Positions 29,801 to 39,107 of a DNA stretch of 64,000 nucleotides are shown here, piece after piece. How positions within the stretch are numbered: position 1 is the first letter of the stretch; the number at the start of each line of letters is the position of its first letter. The notes under the pieces are model-generated. The model searched no databases, was not told where the DNA came from, and worked only from the letters and a program-made list of their open reading frames with translations. Both the position numbers and the translations under genes were made by a program. Origin of the DNA: Acinetobacter sp. ANC 7912 (GTDB lineage Bacteria; Pseudomonadota; Gammaproteobacteria; Pseudomonadales; Moraxellaceae); the NCBI RefSeq assembly GCF_039862785.1, contig NZ_CP156795.1, positions 372,001-436,000 on the forward strand, in the 5' to 3' direction.

Positions 29801-30793
29801 AATTTAAATTTCCGACCTTCATCAAGTACAGATAAAGGTGCTGGTGTATATGTATTTGATGCAGAAAATGGTTCTCTGCTCTGGTGGGCGAGTGCGCATG
29901 CTGATGAAAGCGCAGCTTCATCTGATTCGCTGCATGTTGCAAACATGAAACGTAGTGTGGTCAGTCAAATTAAGGCTATTGATAGAAATAATGATGGTCT
30001 TGCAGATCACTTGTACTTTGGGGACTTAGGTGGCCAATTATGGCGAGTCGATTTGGATTCATCAAAATCAGCAGGTGAAAGTACTAATTTTGCCAAACGT
30101 GCTGTCCGAATTATGGATATGTCTACAGCATCAAATGTTCCGCGTTTTTATAGCACGCCAACATTTAGTGTTCATAATGAGGGTAATGGATTATTTGGTG
30201 TAGTGACAATTGGCTCAGGTAACCTAAGTTTCCCAATGTCTGAATCAGATCAGAGTGATGCGTTGTATGTTATTTATGATAAGGATGTCACCAAAAGAAA
30301 CTTGCCTGTAATGTCTGATAGTGAGCTAACTACAGTAGATGTAAGGGTTTCAGGTTCTGGCGGTAATAAATTAGTTGAAAATGCTGATGGTAATACTGCT
30401 ACAACCTTAACATATGGTGGATGGTATTATCCTTTAGCTAATAAGAACCGTATTTTAAATGACAACGTTGTAATTGCTAATGATTTATATACCAGTGTGT
30501 TTGATGCTACAGTGGATATTGATGATGTAAATTGCTACGGGGGCGTACGAGGGAAAAGTGTTGCCAAACAATTCTGTTTACCTTATGGCCAATGTTTAAA
30601 GAAAAATGCTGATGGAAGCTATGAACAAGAATCACGTCCAGAGGATATCGAATTAGGTAAAGGAAATATTGGTATCAGTTTTGGTGGTATCGACAAAAAA
30701 CGGGGCTTGGTTTTAAACTTACCAACAGATAAAACCCTGAAAACATATCAAGGTAAGACGAAATTTATTTCGCAGCGTTGGTATGAGCGCTAG
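26876..30793 (+). CDS. pilY1: Type IV pilus tip adhesin PilY1 with VWA domain and Trp-rich insert
   Basis: This is a 1305-residue secreted protein. ATG 26876 gives a signal peptide ending near ALPSFAS (residue 30). A von Willebrand A domain carries the MIDAS motif DLSGS at 50-54 and GGTPTGYAF later. Between them is a long insert with a Thr-Arg repeat and a Trp-rich segment NWTSWGAWGGWTTWSSWS (about residues 177-194), resembling thrombospondin type 1 WxxW motifs, followed by cysteines. The C-terminal beta-propeller contains DRNNDGLAD at 1036-1044, equivalent to the Ca2+-binding loop of Pseudomonas PilY1. It acts at the pilus tip in adhesion, surface sensing and pilus extension. Confidence 0.93.
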   Translation: MKTKYKKLTVAVHTAILTSLICSALPSFASDTELYKAPQSSETTIMFMVDLSGSMLYCDNSNGTVNTNSGCSPNRVDKLKEGMIKLLQGSVSDGIEPLPDKLVVGLSEFSSPNRNGPFGRITIEAKPLGEMTSLGVREIYRVRTPTTYIGSRTQTQDVLRSQTRTRTRTRTSSRRGMSNWTSWGAWGGWTTWSSWSRDGSISTGAVSVSKQRGNALGVEECVEWTTSATVCKTWVQSTKSISELTQYASTEDEVYTFNNWSPSDNSGWSDIGTVTSTQNSQTECRKDTGRPSYNCTEERETETAIEKKKQTRSQTATAVGEFIQTYTGTAYETHRKRMIRGVNALNAVGGTPTGYAFAEVAAYMMGQTTSGVADAGSISGFSANRSGISGDTKYIAPASVTSAKQCNTQGIYFLTDGAPTYYSSGSSNATKQHDRTVLENFMKKTLDTKSSGFSCNNDSTLGKFTSGYSSDSKMTSRNGWDCIGAYTKALLDPTLNPAGVSIKTAVVGFGNDFSNKSTSDEKDADKWGILGGGGSYVGNNDQAVVDSVLKFLKKLQKYIPPVTTGSVTVPVDNLDTQNIQPWGYFPQFDPAPDAQVTTWIGNLKKYKVVNNILRDKNNDKIVDEVTGVSVDSPEDYWADTSIKKMITKIKTVNNVEIEEDIEVLVGGALSQLKLGMNNNVERKIFTDRKITEDGQVTTVSNNSNLLQIKTSDLKVLNNVNNYAKDPKRGYIAALFGYDVKSALANQLASNTAGAQTTFSNFLTNANATLRQMGAVMHSKPILITQEGKTKFDTQTGDLTYINRDDLIVFGTTQGLLHIVRAGDSASDSDAGKEVFTFVPNEMIENQYQGFLNQLQQGNLLKYGIDGQWTAYTEYATQSGSSANEPVVSVKNGKQWLYGGLRMGGRSYYALDLSDVTSSGGTPKIKFRIDPQRAAAYSPLSYMGQSWSKPTITWVNWKGTRKLVMIVGGGYDDAYENLNFRPSSSTDKGAGVYVFDAENGSLLWWASAHADESAASSDSLHVANMKRSVVSQIKAIDRNNDGLADHLYFGDLGGQLWRVDLDSSKSAGESTNFAKRAVRIMDMSTASNVPRFYSTPTFSVHNEGNGLFGVVTIGSGNLSFPMSESDQSDALYVIYDKDVTKRNLPVMSDSELTTVDVRVSGSGGNKLVENADGNTATTLTYGGWYYPLANKNRILNDNVVIANDLYTSVFDATVDIDDVNCYGGVRGKSVAKQFCLPYGQCLKKNADGSYEQESRPEDIELGKGNIGISFGGIDKKRGLVLNLPTDKTLKTYQGKTKFISQRWYER
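27361..27390 (+). repeat. Hexanucleotide tandem repeat inside pilY1
   Basis: AACTAG occurs four times perfectly (27361-27384) followed by AACAAG. The codons ACT AGA give a Thr-Arg repeat. Because the unit is six bases, copy-number change would alter protein length without shifting the frame. Confidence 0.9.
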
Positions 30794-30803
30794 GAGAAAT
30801 TTT

Positions 30804-31256
30804 ATGCAGGATAGCAAAGGTTTCACCTTGATTGAGCTAATGATTGTGGTGGTGATCCTTGCGATCATTGCTGCAATCGCTATACCAAGCTATAAGGAAA
30901 CCATCAGGAAAAATAATGAGGCGAAAGCTCAGCAGGAAATATTAAAAGTTGCTGAGCAATTAGAACGGTATCGTGCCAGAAATTTTAATTATCGAAATTT
31001 CACTGCCACGAATGTGATACTTCCTGATGGATATAGTTTAAATATCTATGATTTAGATAGTACCAATAAAGGGTTAGGTGATGGAGTTCAAGGACGAGGA
31101 TGGTTTATTAAAGTAGAGCCGCCAACCGATCCTAAAAACTATTATTTTCTTATGAGTAGCACAGGTTTAAAGTGTAAATCACGTTTAGAGAGTGATGTGG
31201 ATTTTAAATGTGAGCCTTGGGATGATAGTGCACAAACAGGAAGTCAGCCATGGTAA
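30804..31256 (+). CDS. pilE: Type IV pilin-like protein PilE (minor pilin)
   Basis: This 150-residue prepilin starts at ATG 30804 after AGGAG; N-terminus [20 protein letters not shown] with a six-residue leader. The mature part has [22 protein letters not shown] and ends with two cysteines (KCKSRL, KCEPW), as in the short PilE minor pilins that follow pilY1. Its stop lies seven bases inside the next pilin gene, so the two are probably translated together. Confidence 0.88.
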   Translation: MQDSKGFTLIELMIVVVILAIIAAIAIPSYKETIRKNNEAKAQQEILKVAEQLERYRARNFNYRNFTATNVILPDGYSLNIYDLDSTNKGLGDGVQGRGWFIKVEPPTDPKNYYFLMSSTGLKCKSRLESDVDFKCEPWDDSAQTGSQPW

Positions 31257-31693
31257 ATAATAAAGGTTTCACATTAGTTGAATTAATGATTGTAGTGGCA
31301 ATAATTGGGATTTTAGCTGCTATCGCTTATCCCAGCTATACTCAATATGTTGTTAAAGCTAACCGTGTCGATGCTCAAGCTGAAATGACTAGGATTGCCG
31401 GATTATTACAACGCTATAAAGTACTTAATTCCTCTTATGTCAAAGCCAATGGAAATGCTTTGACCTTAAGTGATCTTGGCGTGTCATCGGATTATCCGAA
31501 TGCTTCAAAAAAACTGTATGAATTTGAACTTTCTGATGTGACTGGAGATACGTGGTTATTGACGGCCAAACCAGTGTCATCGAGCACGCAGGATGGCAAT
31601 GGCGAATTGGTATTAAACTATCAAGGATATAGGTGTTGGACTAAAGGTTCCTCCTGTACTCCTACAGCTAACTCTAATTGGGACGGCCGCTAA
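31250..31693 (+). CDS. Type IV pilin-like protein (PilE/ComP-like minor pilin)
   Basis: This 147-residue prepilin ([30 protein letters not shown]) closes the minor pilin operon, overlapping the previous gene by seven bases. Its C-terminal cysteine pair (RCWTKGSSC) can form the usual D-region disulphide loop. It is a paralogue of the preceding gene. Whether it is a minor pilin or a DNA-uptake pilin cannot be told from sequence alone. Confidence 0.85.
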   Translation: MVNNKGFTLVELMIVVAIIGILAAIAYPSYTQYVVKANRVDAQAEMTRIAGLLQRYKVLNSSYVKANGNALTLSDLGVSSDYPNASKKLYEFELSDVTGDTWLLTAKPVSSSTQDGNGELVLNYQGYRCWTKGSSCTPTANSNWDGR

Positions 31694-31738
31694 TCTAAAT
31701 TCAAAATTATGGATAAACACTTTTTGATCTTTCCCTTT

Positions 31739-31771
31739 AGGCGAATATATCGTAAAATATTCGCCTTTTTA
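31739..31771 (+). terminator. Terminator of the minor pilin operon
   Basis: AGGCGAATAT and ATATTCGCCT form a 10-bp stem with an eight-base loop followed by T residues. Confidence 0.85.
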
Positions 31772-31818
31772 GTTCATTCGAACTTAAAAAGCTTTGTTTA
31801 ACATGTGAGAGTATTAAC

Positions 31819-32076
31819 ATGGTCGTAATTCGTCTAGCACGCGGTGGTGCTAAAAAACGTCCGTTCTATCAAGTTGTTGTAACTGATAGCCGCAATGCGC
31901 GTGACGGTCGTTTCATCGAACGTATTGGCTTCTTCAACCCTACAGCTCAAGGTAAAGCAGAAAAACTTCGTTTAGATGCTGACCGTTTTGCACACTGGGT
32001 TGCTCAAGGCGCTCAACCTTCTGAACGTGTTGCTTCTTTGGCTGCACAAGCTAAGAAAGCTGCAGCTGCTGCATAA
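31819..32076 (+). CDS. rpsP: 30S ribosomal protein S16
   Basis: The 85-residue protein [25 protein letters not shown] is the classic S16 start; [10 protein letters not shown] follows. It is the first gene of the widely conserved rpsP-rimM-trmD-rplS operon. Confidence 0.97.
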   Translation: MVVIRLARGGAKKRPFYQVVVTDSRNARDGRFIERIGFFNPTAQGKAEKLRLDADRFAHWVAQGAQPSERVASLAAQAKKAAAAA

Positions 32077-32105
32077 TTTTTAACGAATTAGGTAGTAGTG
32101 AGCCC

Positions 32106-32654
32106 ATGACACCAACACAGAATGTTCCCGAAGATCGTATTCAGATTGGACAGTTACGTTCAGCATATGGATTAAATGGGTGGCTCTGGGTTTATTCCAA
32201 CACGGAACCTATGAGCAATATGTTTGACTATCTTCCTTGGTACATTGAGACCAAAGCAGGTTGGCAAACTGTAGATGTAAAACGTTGGAAACCACATGGC
32301 AAAGGTCTGGTTGTTTCGCTGAAGGGTGTAACTGATCGCACGGCAGCAGATAACTTGGTTGGCGCAAATATCTGGATTTCAAAATCGCAACTGCCTCAAC
32401 CGGGCGTGGACGAGTACTACTGGTCAGATTTGAAAGGCTTAACTGTGTTAGGTCTGGATGAAAATGAACAGGAAGTGAATCTCGGTCAAATCCATGAACT
32501 GTTTGAAACAGGGGCCAATGACGTAATGGTGGTTCGCGCTACTGCTGAAAGCGTCGATGGCGAAGAGCGAATGATTCCATGGCATAAAGATGTGGTACAG
32601 CGAGTTGATCTCGAAGCTGGTCGTATTTACGTTAATTGGGGCGTGGATTATTAA
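32106..32654 (+). CDS. rimM: 16S rRNA processing protein RimM
   Basis: This 182-residue ribosome maturation factor acts in assembly of the 30S head with S19. The N-terminal RimM barrel has [25 protein letters not shown] (about residues 11-35) and the C-terminal PRC-barrel has [13 protein letters not shown] (about 102-114) and [22 protein letters not shown]. It lies 29 bp after rpsP. Confidence 0.96.
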   Translation: MTPTQNVPEDRIQIGQLRSAYGLNGWLWVYSNTEPMSNMFDYLPWYIETKAGWQTVDVKRWKPHGKGLVVSLKGVTDRTAADNLVGANIWISKSQLPQPGVDEYYWSDLKGLTVLGLDENEQEVNLGQIHELFETGANDVMVVRATAESVDGEERMIPWHKDVVQRVDLEAGRIYVNWGVDY

Positions 32655-32695
32655 TCCTGTCAAAATTAATGCAGCAGGAAAATGAGGAGTCTGCG

Positions 32696-33445
32696 GTGTT
32701 CTTTGCAGTCATAACGCTTTTTCCTGAAATGTTTGAAGCGATTACAGCCTACGGTATTAGCGGGCGCGCGGCAAAACGTGACTTGATACAAATTCATTGT
32801 ATTAATCCACGAGAATTTGCTGAAGGGAATTACAAACGGGTGGATGAACGTCCATTTGGTGGTGGTCCCGGTATGGTGATGATGGCTGAGCCTCTGGCGA
32901 AAGCAATAAACCGTGCCAAAGAGCTTGCAGCGCAAGCGGGAGCAGTTCATGTTCCTGTGGTGTATATGTCACCACAAGGAAAAACCTTAAATGAACCTGC
33001 AGTACAAGAATTCGTAAACTATGACGGATTGATTGTACTTTGTGGTCGTTATGAAGGTGTCGATGAACGTTTGATCCAGAAATACGTTGATCAGGAATGG
33101 TCAATAGGTGATTACGTGTTATCGGGTGGTGAGCTTCCTGCGATGGTTCTGTTAGACAGTATTATCCGGAGACTTCCGGGTGCGATGTCCGACGAACAAT
33201 CACACGTTCAAGACTCATTTGTGGATGGTCTTTTAGATTGCCCACAATATACCAAGCCAGACCATTTTGAAGGTATGGATGTGCCAGAAGTATTGAAGTC
33301 GGGACATCATGCCAATATTGAAAAATGGCGGTTTTTGCAGCGATATCAGCGCACTTTGGAACGCCGGCCCGAGCTGGTTGAAAAAGTGGAACTGAGCAAG
33401 CAGCAAAAGAAATGGCTAGCAGATTTGCAAGGTCACAATAAATAA
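32696..33445 (+). CDS. trmD: tRNA (guanine-N1)-methyltransferase TrmD
   Basis: The 249-residue SPOUT methyltransferase makes m1G37 in tRNA. The frame is open from 32636, but I chose the GTG at 32696: GAGGAG lies about six bases upstream and the product then begins with [14 protein letters not shown], like other TrmD proteins. An ATG at 32669 is the alternative. The knot region contains [11 protein letters not shown] and [25 protein letters not shown] is also conserved. The operon position between rimM and rplS is invariant. Confidence 0.95.
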   Translation: MFFAVITLFPEMFEAITAYGISGRAAKRDLIQIHCINPREFAEGNYKRVDERPFGGGPGMVMMAEPLAKAINRAKELAAQAGAVHVPVVYMSPQGKTLNEPAVQEFVNYDGLIVLCGRYEGVDERLIQKYVDQEWSIGDYVLSGGELPAMVLLDSIIRRLPGAMSDEQSHVQDSFVDGLLDCPQYTKPDHFEGMDVPEVLKSGHHANIEKWRFLQRYQRTLERRPELVEKVELSKQQKKWLADLQGHNK

Positions 33446-33621
33446 TTATTGTTGTCCGAGCGCATACTGAAACAATCATGTTTCTAGTATTTAAGAATTA
33501 GGCTCTTTATGCATTGAAGTGGTCAAGCATAAAGGGAAAGATAACCGGGTCTATGCGATTTAGCCTCTATACCCAGTGGAACTCAGACCTCTTCTGACCC
33601 ACACATTATTGGAGATACCCC
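33446..33621 (+). promoter_or_regulatory. Structured 176-bp leader between trmD and rplS
   Basis: The operon is otherwise tight, but this gap contains CTTTATGC/GCATAAAG (about 33504-33534) as an 8-bp stem and a second GGGT-TAT/ATA-CCC pairing near 33547-33574. This may be an L19 leader or an internal promoter region. It is only suggestive without comparison. Confidence 0.35.
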
Positions 33622-33993
33622 ATGAGCGGTAAACATCCTTTAGTACAAGCTGTTGAAAATGCACAGTTGAAACAAGATATCCCTGCTTTTGCACCAGGTG
33701 ACACAGTAGTTGTTCAAGTAAAAGTAAAAGAAGGTGACCGTGAGCGTTTACAGGCGTTTGAAGGCGTTGTAATTGCTAAGAAAAACCGTGGCTTGAACTC
33801 TGCGTTCACAGTACGCAAAATCTCTAGCGGCGTTGGTGTTGAGCGTGTATTCCAAACTCACTCTCCAATCGTTGCTAAAATCGAAGTGAAACGTCGTGGT
33901 GACGTTCGTCGTGCTAAACTTTACTACCTACGCGAACTGTCTGGTAAAGCTGCACGTATTCGTGAAAAATTACCAGCTCGTAAACAAGGTTAA
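33622..33993 (+). CDS. rplS: 50S ribosomal protein L19
   Basis: The 123-residue protein contains the L19 marks [35 protein letters not shown] and ERVFQTHSP. It is the last gene of the rpsP operon, ending at a strong terminator. Confidence 0.97.
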   Translation: MSGKHPLVQAVENAQLKQDIPAFAPGDTVVVQVKVKEGDRERLQAFEGVVIAKKNRGLNSAFTVRKISSGVGVERVFQTHSPIVAKIEVKRRGDVRRAKLYYLRELSGKAARIREKLPARKQG

Positions 33994-34014
33994 TTTTGAC
34001 CTTGCTTTAAAGCG

Positions 34015-34043
34015 AAAAAATGCGCCGTTTGGCGCATTTTTTT
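34015..34043. terminator. Bidirectional terminator between rplS and lipA
   Basis: The stem TGCGCC/GGCGCA with loop GTTT is preceded by A6 and followed by T7, serving both converging genes. Confidence 0.88.
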
Positions 34044-34054
34044 ATGCCTGAATT

Positions 34055-35041
34055 TTATAAACCTTGCTGTTTTAGACGGTTGGCATGCTGACGGTAAACA
34101 TCTACCGGATCTGGTGCGAACAGTGCTTTTAAACCCAGTACCTGGTTCACTTCATCCAGATGGTTCCAGTTATAGTCATCACGGATGGTTTTACCAAATT
34201 TGGCACTACAGCGTGGTACCAGACCATCATTATCTCGGCCACCATTGATGAGCAGACTAGTTGCTTTCAAGATGCTGTCAGGATCAAGTAAGTTAGTGAC
34301 GGTACCTGTACCCGTAAAGGAATAATTGTAAATCACGCCATTCGCATGTTTCCATGTAGGAGCACCTTCACCACAATTGCTTGGAACACCTTGAGGATAA
34401 AGCTGATTGAATTTAGCGGCACCTTGAGTACTCAGGCTTTCTGCACTCGCCAGTGAGTTATGTGGGAAGCTGTTTGGATCCAGACCCTGCGCCCAGGTAA
34501 TGGTTCTAGATAATAAATTCACCACACTTACCACAGGCGTTTCCAAGATCGGGGCAGCATCCCGAATGGCTAAGATCAGATCTGAAACAGGGGAGCCTTT
34601 GTTGGTTGCACCAACTGCTGTCAGTGAAGCAACAAATTTCGGTTTAACCCCAGCCACATAACGGATGGTCGGGCCACCATGGGAATGGCCGATCAGATTG
34701 ACCTTATCAGCACCGGTGATGGCACGGATTTCTTTTACTTGTTCTAATAATTGTTCACCACGAATTTCGGTCGAGTTAAACGGTGAGACGCGGGTCGCCC
34801 AGACATTGGCACCATTACGCGCTAAATCAGGCAAAATCTGATACCAGTAGTCCAGACCAAACTGATCGGTACCTACAGTGATAAAGCCAGCCATCCCGTG
34901 GGTGAACACAATTGGATATTTGGTTTTGGCATAGGTGGAACTGGCTTTTGCAGTGACCTGTTTTGCCTGGGTTGAAGCCTGTACATTAAAGCAGGTACCC
35001 GCCAATACGAGGCTTGCTGCCAAGAGTTTAATTTTCATCAT
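34055..35041 (-). CDS. lipA: Secreted triacylglycerol lipase (family I)
   Basis: This 328-residue lipase has an N-terminal signal peptide (MMKIKLLAASLVLAGTCFNVQAS). The oxyanion region THGMAGF is at about 48-54, the nucleophile elbow GHSHG at 118-122 (Ser120 if the first ATG is used), the acid in GRDNDGLV and the His in NWNHLDEVNQVLGL. This is the Pseudomonas-type family I lipase, which needs a foldase and is exported by the type II pathway. Its foldase gene is upstream on the same strand, beyond a terminator. Confidence 0.93.
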   Translation of the reverse strand: MMKIKLLAASLVLAGTCFNVQASTQAKQVTAKASSTYAKTKYPIVFTHGMAGFITVGTDQFGLDYWYQILPDLARNGANVWATRVSPFNSTEIRGEQLLEQVKEIRAITGADKVNLIGHSHGGPTIRYVAGVKPKFVASLTAVGATNKGSPVSDLILAIRDAAPILETPVVSVVNLLSRTITWAQGLDPNSFPHNSLASAESLSTQGAAKFNQLYPQGVPSNCGEGAPTWKHANGVIYNYSFTGTGTVTNLLDPDSILKATSLLINGGRDNDGLVPRCSAKFGKTIRDDYNWNHLDEVNQVLGLKALFAPDPVDVYRQHANRLKQQGL

Positions 35042-35573
35042 GATGACCTCTATTGTTGTTTTCTAAAGGCTGTCCTAGCCATGTTTTACTTAGTCCAATC
35101 AGCTATTGTTGTTGTGAGAAAGTACTTTCCTGATATTGAAGAACATTCCGATTGATATGAATTCCCTTAAATACTGATGCTGAATTAGCGTTGAACGTCT
35201 GAATTTAAAAATACCGTCTTTATCCTCAAACAAAGAACAAATGAATTTTACGCCAGCGTATTTTTTCATGCTGATAGGGCAAAGCCATATCATTTGAGGT
35301 CAGGAGCAGGCTTTAAAAATAGATAAATGGTAAAGACTGATGAGAGTACATTGTTTTAAAATTTAAGTTATTGAAAATTAATAATTATTATGAAATTATT
35401 GTATGAAAACTATATTGTAAGAAATCATGATTTAACATTTAAATAGATGAATGGCATTCATTTTTAATCAGCTTGAATAATCAGTCGGGATGTTTAGGTG
35501 AAAATGGCAGAATTTCAAAATAAAAAAAGGTTATAACTGATCTCGTTACAACCTCTAAAAAATTTAGAAAATG
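35042..35573 (-). other. Intergenic region between lipase chaperone and lipase genes (532 bp)
   Basis: The AT-rich gap holds a terminator for the chaperone gene at 35521-35562 and presumably the lipA promoter. A 64-codon reverse ORF (35099-35293) has no recognisable family, and I do not call it. A trace of an older gene is possible. Confidence 0.5.
35521..35562 (-). terminator. Terminator after the lipase chaperone gene
   Basis: On the reverse strand AGGTTGTAAC pairs with GTTATAACCT (one mismatch) and is followed by a run of seven T. Confidence 0.75.
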
Positions 35574-36605
35574 TTAATCGACAAAAGGCAGTTTACCACC
35601 TTGATCATAGACCTTTTCAAAGGTTTCCACACGTAGGCGGTCTCCTGGTTCTTTAAAATGCTGGGCACGTAGTTGTTCCACCGCTTTTTGCTTGGCACCG
35701 TCATTCATACCACTTTTCATAATACTGTCACGTTCAGTTAAATAATGCGTGACATCAGCTTTCCAAGTAGCACGTTCACTGTCCAGATGTTCTAAACGCT
35801 GAGTGGCTTCAGGACCGACCAGATTTAAACGCATCTGGCGGATTTCCTCGGCGGAACCGCCACGGGCTTTAATATCAGCCGTAAGTTTACGTAGGTCTTC
35901 CAGTTTATTCAGCTGTTCCAGGTTTTCCTGCCAGTCTTCTGGCAGCTGTTCAAACAGTTCTTTCAGTCTCTGGGCTTTTTCAGCTTCACTCAGGCTTTTA
36001 TCTGCCATCACCTCCATACGGTCTAAGGTATATTCGTGATAGGTATTTTCAGTACCAAACAGGCCTTCAATTTCATAATCAGAGAAGAAGCGTTTACGCA
36101 GGTTTTTGGTGTTGGCATAAATGCTACGGTAATAAGCGGGGTCTTCCTGATCCAGACCTGCTGGAGGTGTTAGTTCACCGAAACTCTGCCGGTATTGCAT
36201 ATAGCGATCCCAGAGATCCAGAATCTGGCTTAAGACCGGCTCTTTATGATTTTCAGAAATATAAGCTTTAAAATCCTGCGTGATCTGCTCAATGGTCTTT
36301 TCACCGAACTGGGTAATGAAATATTCAAAACAGTTGCGGGTCTGCTCGTTCACAATCAGGTGATTGCCATTATTCAGCTGTATCTGACAGTTAATTTCAG
36401 TGTCCTGCTGACTAGGGCTGTTAAACATTGTGCCAGTTGGGCTGTTTACATCCAGGTGACTATTTTCAGTTCTGAGCATGGCGGCCTGTGCGCCTTTTTG
36501 CTGATTTTTTCTTTGCTGTTCATCTTTTGGAGAGAGCCAAAATACTAGCGTGACCAGACACAAGATCACTAATGCCGTAATGATCCAGATTTTATATTTC
36601 TGCAT
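35574..36605 (-). CDS. lifO: Lipase-specific foldase / lipase chaperone
   Basis: This 343-residue Lif protein is anchored by one N-terminal transmembrane helix (about residues 6-24) with a periplasmic, mostly helical body that folds the lipase. The foldase motif RxxFDY(F/C)L(S/T)A appears as RNCFEYFITQF at 90-100, with Glu in place of Asp and Ile in place of Leu. The gene precedes lipA, the reverse of the Pseudomonas order, as reported for Acinetobacter BD413. A terminator lies between the two genes. Confidence 0.9.
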   Translation of the reverse strand: MQKYKIWIITALVILCLVTLVFWLSPKDEQQRKNQQKGAQAAMLRTENSHLDVNSPTGTMFNSPSQQDTEINCQIQLNNGNHLIVNEQTRNCFEYFITQFGEKTIEQITQDFKAYISENHKEPVLSQILDLWDRYMQYRQSFGELTPPAGLDQEDPAYYRSIYANTKNLRKRFFSDYEIEGLFGTENTYHEYTLDRMEVMADKSLSEAEKAQRLKELFEQLPEDWQENLEQLNKLEDLRKLTADIKARGGSAEEIRQMRLNLVGPEATQRLEHLDSERATWKADVTHYLTERDSIMKSGMNDGAKQKAVEQLRAQHFKEPGDRLRVETFEKVYDQGGKLPFVD

Positions 36606-36760
36606 GTCCTATGCACCTTTATTTTGTTTTTCTTAAGTGATTTATAAAAAAGGAATGCGTCCAATATGCCATAAATGCAAAGGAATGGCATAGAAAAGTT
36701 GTAAATCATTGAGCAGGGTTTTACCATTGCGCCAACTTTAAAATTGTCTGATTTTTTGCC

Positions 36761-37666
36761 ATGAAATCCTCATCTCCTAAAATTCAGCGTCGTCATATCA
36801 GCGGTGTGTTTCTTTTAAATAAGCCTTTGGGTATCAGCTCTAATGCCGCACTGCAAAAAGTACGCTGGCTGTATCGTGCGCAAAAAGCCGGACATACCGG
36901 GGCGCTGGATCCGCTGGCATCAGGTCTTTTGCCAATTTGCTTGGGAGAGGCGACCAAGTTTTCGCATTATCTGCTGGATTCGACCAAACGCTATCAGACC
37001 ACGGTTTTTCTGGGGCATAGCACCACGACTGGGGATATTGAAGGTGAAATTCTGCTGGAAAAGCCAGTACCTGAATTAAATGAACAGCTGATCAAAGATA
37101 TCTTGGCGCAATTTGTCGGTGATATTCAACAAGTCCCTCCAATGTATTCGGCGCTGAAAAAAGAAGGCCGTCCGCTGTATGAATTGGCACGCAAGGGCAT
37201 CGAGATTGAACGTGAAGCACGTCCAATCACCATTTATGCGATTGAGCTTTTATCGTTTACTGAAAATAGCATCACTTTGGATGTGACCTGTTCCAAAGGC
37301 ACTTATATCCGCGTGCTGGGTGAGGATATTGCCAAAGCGCTAGGAACTTATGGCCATCTGACTTATCTACACCGTATCCAGACCGGACATTTTGAGCTGA
37401 TTCCAAGTTATACCATTGAATATCTGGAAAGCCTGAGTGAGGAAGAGAGAGAAGCTTTGCTCTTACCTGCTTATGCACCAGTGGATCATTTCTCGAAAGT
37501 TCAGGTGCCGGAAGGGCGTGCTGAATATTTCAGTCGTGGCATGGAAAGTAATATTGAACATCCGGCTGAGCCACAGGTACTGGTGTTTGATGGCGAAAAA
37601 TGTCTAGGTCTGGCAGAAATCACCGACCGTAAGCGTCTGGTGCCAAAACGCGTGTTAAATCTCTAG
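36761..37666 (+). CDS. truB: tRNA pseudouridine-55 synthase
   Basis: This 301-residue enzyme makes pseudouridine 55 in the tRNA T loop. The catalytic Asp is in [11 protein letters not shown] (about residues 46-56; the common form is GALDPLATG). [35 protein letters not shown] and [14 protein letters not shown] are the other family motifs. The start ATG at 36761 matches the family N-terminus apart from a short basic extension. Confidence 0.96.
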   Translation: MKSSSPKIQRRHISGVFLLNKPLGISSNAALQKVRWLYRAQKAGHTGALDPLASGLLPICLGEATKFSHYLLDSTKRYQTTVFLGHSTTTGDIEGEILLEKPVPELNEQLIKDILAQFVGDIQQVPPMYSALKKEGRPLYELARKGIEIEREARPITIYAIELLSFTENSITLDVTCSKGTYIRVLGEDIAKALGTYGHLTYLHRIQTGHFELIPSYTIEYLESLSEEEREALLLPAYAPVDHFSKVQVPEGRAEYFSRGMESNIEHPAEPQVLVFDGEKCLGLAEITDRKRLVPKRVLNL

Positions 37667-37688
37667 AACTTATCAGGACAAAACAGAT

Positions 37689-38456
37689 ATGGAGATCGAG
37701 ATCATCATCAGCCTGATCGGCTTTGCCTTTATGGCGGGGGCGATTGATGCGGCCGTGGGCGGTGGTGGTCTGATCCAGATCCCGGCAATCATAAGCAGCC
37801 TGCCGCATTTACAGCCTGCAACAGTCTTTGGCACTAATAAATTGGCATCCATTTTCGGTACAGGCTCGGCAGCTTTTTCCTATCTTCGCCAGGTGAAATT
37901 ACCGTGGGCGTTGCTCGGTGTGATCGCACTCTGTAGCTTTCTGAGTTCCTTTGCCGGAGCAGCCAGTGTTACCCTGATACCGGTAGATATCCTGCGGCCT
38001 TTTGTCTTAATCATGCTGATCGTGATTGCGGTCTATACCCTTACCAAAAAGCAGTTTGGCCGGGTGCATGTACAGCAAAAACTCAGCCGGAAAATGCTGA
38101 TCCTTGCAGCGATTGGCAGTCTGCTGATCGGCTTTTATGACGGGATTTTTGGACCGGGTACGGGCAGCTTTTTTATCTTCTTCTTTATCCGTTATCTCAG
38201 TGTGGATTTTCTGCATGCTTCTGCACTATCGAAAATCGCCAATTTCACCACCAATCTGGCTGCACTGAGTTTCTTTATTCCGACCGGACATGTACTGTTT
38301 CTGGTCGGTGCCATGATGGCAGTTGCCAATATTGCTGGTTCAATTATTGGGGTAAAACTGGCATTTAAATATGGCAGCGGTTTTATCCGAATTCTGTTTC
38401 TGATTCTGGTCAGTTTGCTGATTTGCCGTATGGCCTATCAAATGTTTTTTGCCTAA
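37689..38456 (+). CDS. TSUP family (TauE/SafE) membrane transporter
   Basis: The 255-residue protein has about eight transmembrane helices of the sulfite exporter TauE/SafE family. Marks are GAIDAAVGGGGLIQIPAI (about residues 19-36), ATVFGTNKLASIFGTGSAA and the repeat motif GFYDGIFGPGTGSFF (about 147-161). It starts 22 bp after truB. Substrates of the family are sulfur-containing or carboxylic anions; the substrate here is unknown. Confidence 0.88.
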   Translation: MEIEIIISLIGFAFMAGAIDAAVGGGGLIQIPAIISSLPHLQPATVFGTNKLASIFGTGSAAFSYLRQVKLPWALLGVIALCSFLSSFAGAASVTLIPVDILRPFVLIMLIVIAVYTLTKKQFGRVHVQQKLSRKMLILAAIGSLLIGFYDGIFGPGTGSFFIFFFIRYLSVDFLHASALSKIANFTTNLAALSFFIPTGHVLFLVGAMMAVANIAGSIIGVKLAFKYGSGFIRILFLILVSLLICRMAYQMFFA

Positions 38457-38583
38457 ATAAATTCATCAACCGTTTTCAATATTAAAGTTTGTCATACAAA
38501 TTTGTCTTAGAAATACGCCTGAAAGTTTAGCTGTTCATCTCTATGCTGGATGAAATGCATGATAAAAACAGGAGAAAAATGAC

Positions 38584-39051
38584 ATGAAGACCGTTTTCGA
38601 AGCTTTAAGAGAAAGTCATGAAATTCAGCGGGATCTGGCAGCAAAATTATTACAGACTTCCGGGGATTCACCAGAACGCCATGAGCTGTTCCAGCAATTG
38701 AAAAATGAATTATTCGCCCATGAAACAGCTGAAGACCGTTATTTCTATATTCCATTGATGATGACTGATTCTGGTCTGAATATTACCCGCCATGCCTTGG
38801 CGGAACACCATGAAATGGATGAAATGATCGAAGAGCTGAGTGATATGGATTTTAGTAATCCGGGCTGGATTGCCTTGGCTAAGAAACTTTCGGAAAAAGT
38901 ACATCATCATTTAAAAGAAGAAGAACATGGTTTCTTCCAGCAGGCTGGTAAAATTCTGGGAGAGGAACAAAAAACAGCTTTGGCAGTACAGTACAAGAAT
39001 GAATATCAGCGCTATAAAGAGATGAAAAAAGACATGCTAGTTGAAAGCTGA
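38584..39051 (+). CDS. Hemerythrin (HHE) domain protein
   Basis: This 155-residue four-helix bundle has iron-ligand His/Glu positions in LRESHEIQRD, NELFAHETAEDRYFY, LAEHHEMDEMI and KVHHHLKEEEHGFF. Such proteins bind a di-iron centre and are linked to oxygen, nitric oxide or oxidative stress. It appears to be a single-gene unit ending at a terminator. Confidence 0.88.
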   Translation: MKTVFEALRESHEIQRDLAAKLLQTSGDSPERHELFQQLKNELFAHETAEDRYFYIPLMMTDSGLNITRHALAEHHEMDEMIEELSDMDFSNPGWIALAKKLSEKVHHHLKEEEHGFFQQAGKILGEEQKTALAVQYKNEYQRYKEMKKDMLVES

Positions 39052-39078
39052 CATTTGAATTCAAAGCTTTTAAAGCAT

Positions 39079-39107
39079 AAAAAAGATGGCGCAATTGCCA
39101 TCTTTCT
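39079..39107. terminator. Bidirectional terminator
   Basis: AAAGATGGC and GCCATCTTT form a 9-bp stem with a six-base loop between convergent genes. Confidence 0.82.

Noticed and set aside
32636..32696. Longer TrmD start at 32636 or 32669
   Set aside because: The GTG at 32696 has GAGGAG at proper distance and the family N-terminus; the longer forms overlap or abut rimM.
35099..35293. 64-codon reverse ORF between lipA and the foldase gene
   Set aside because: No recognised family, no clear ribosome binding site, and it occupies the likely lipA promoter region.
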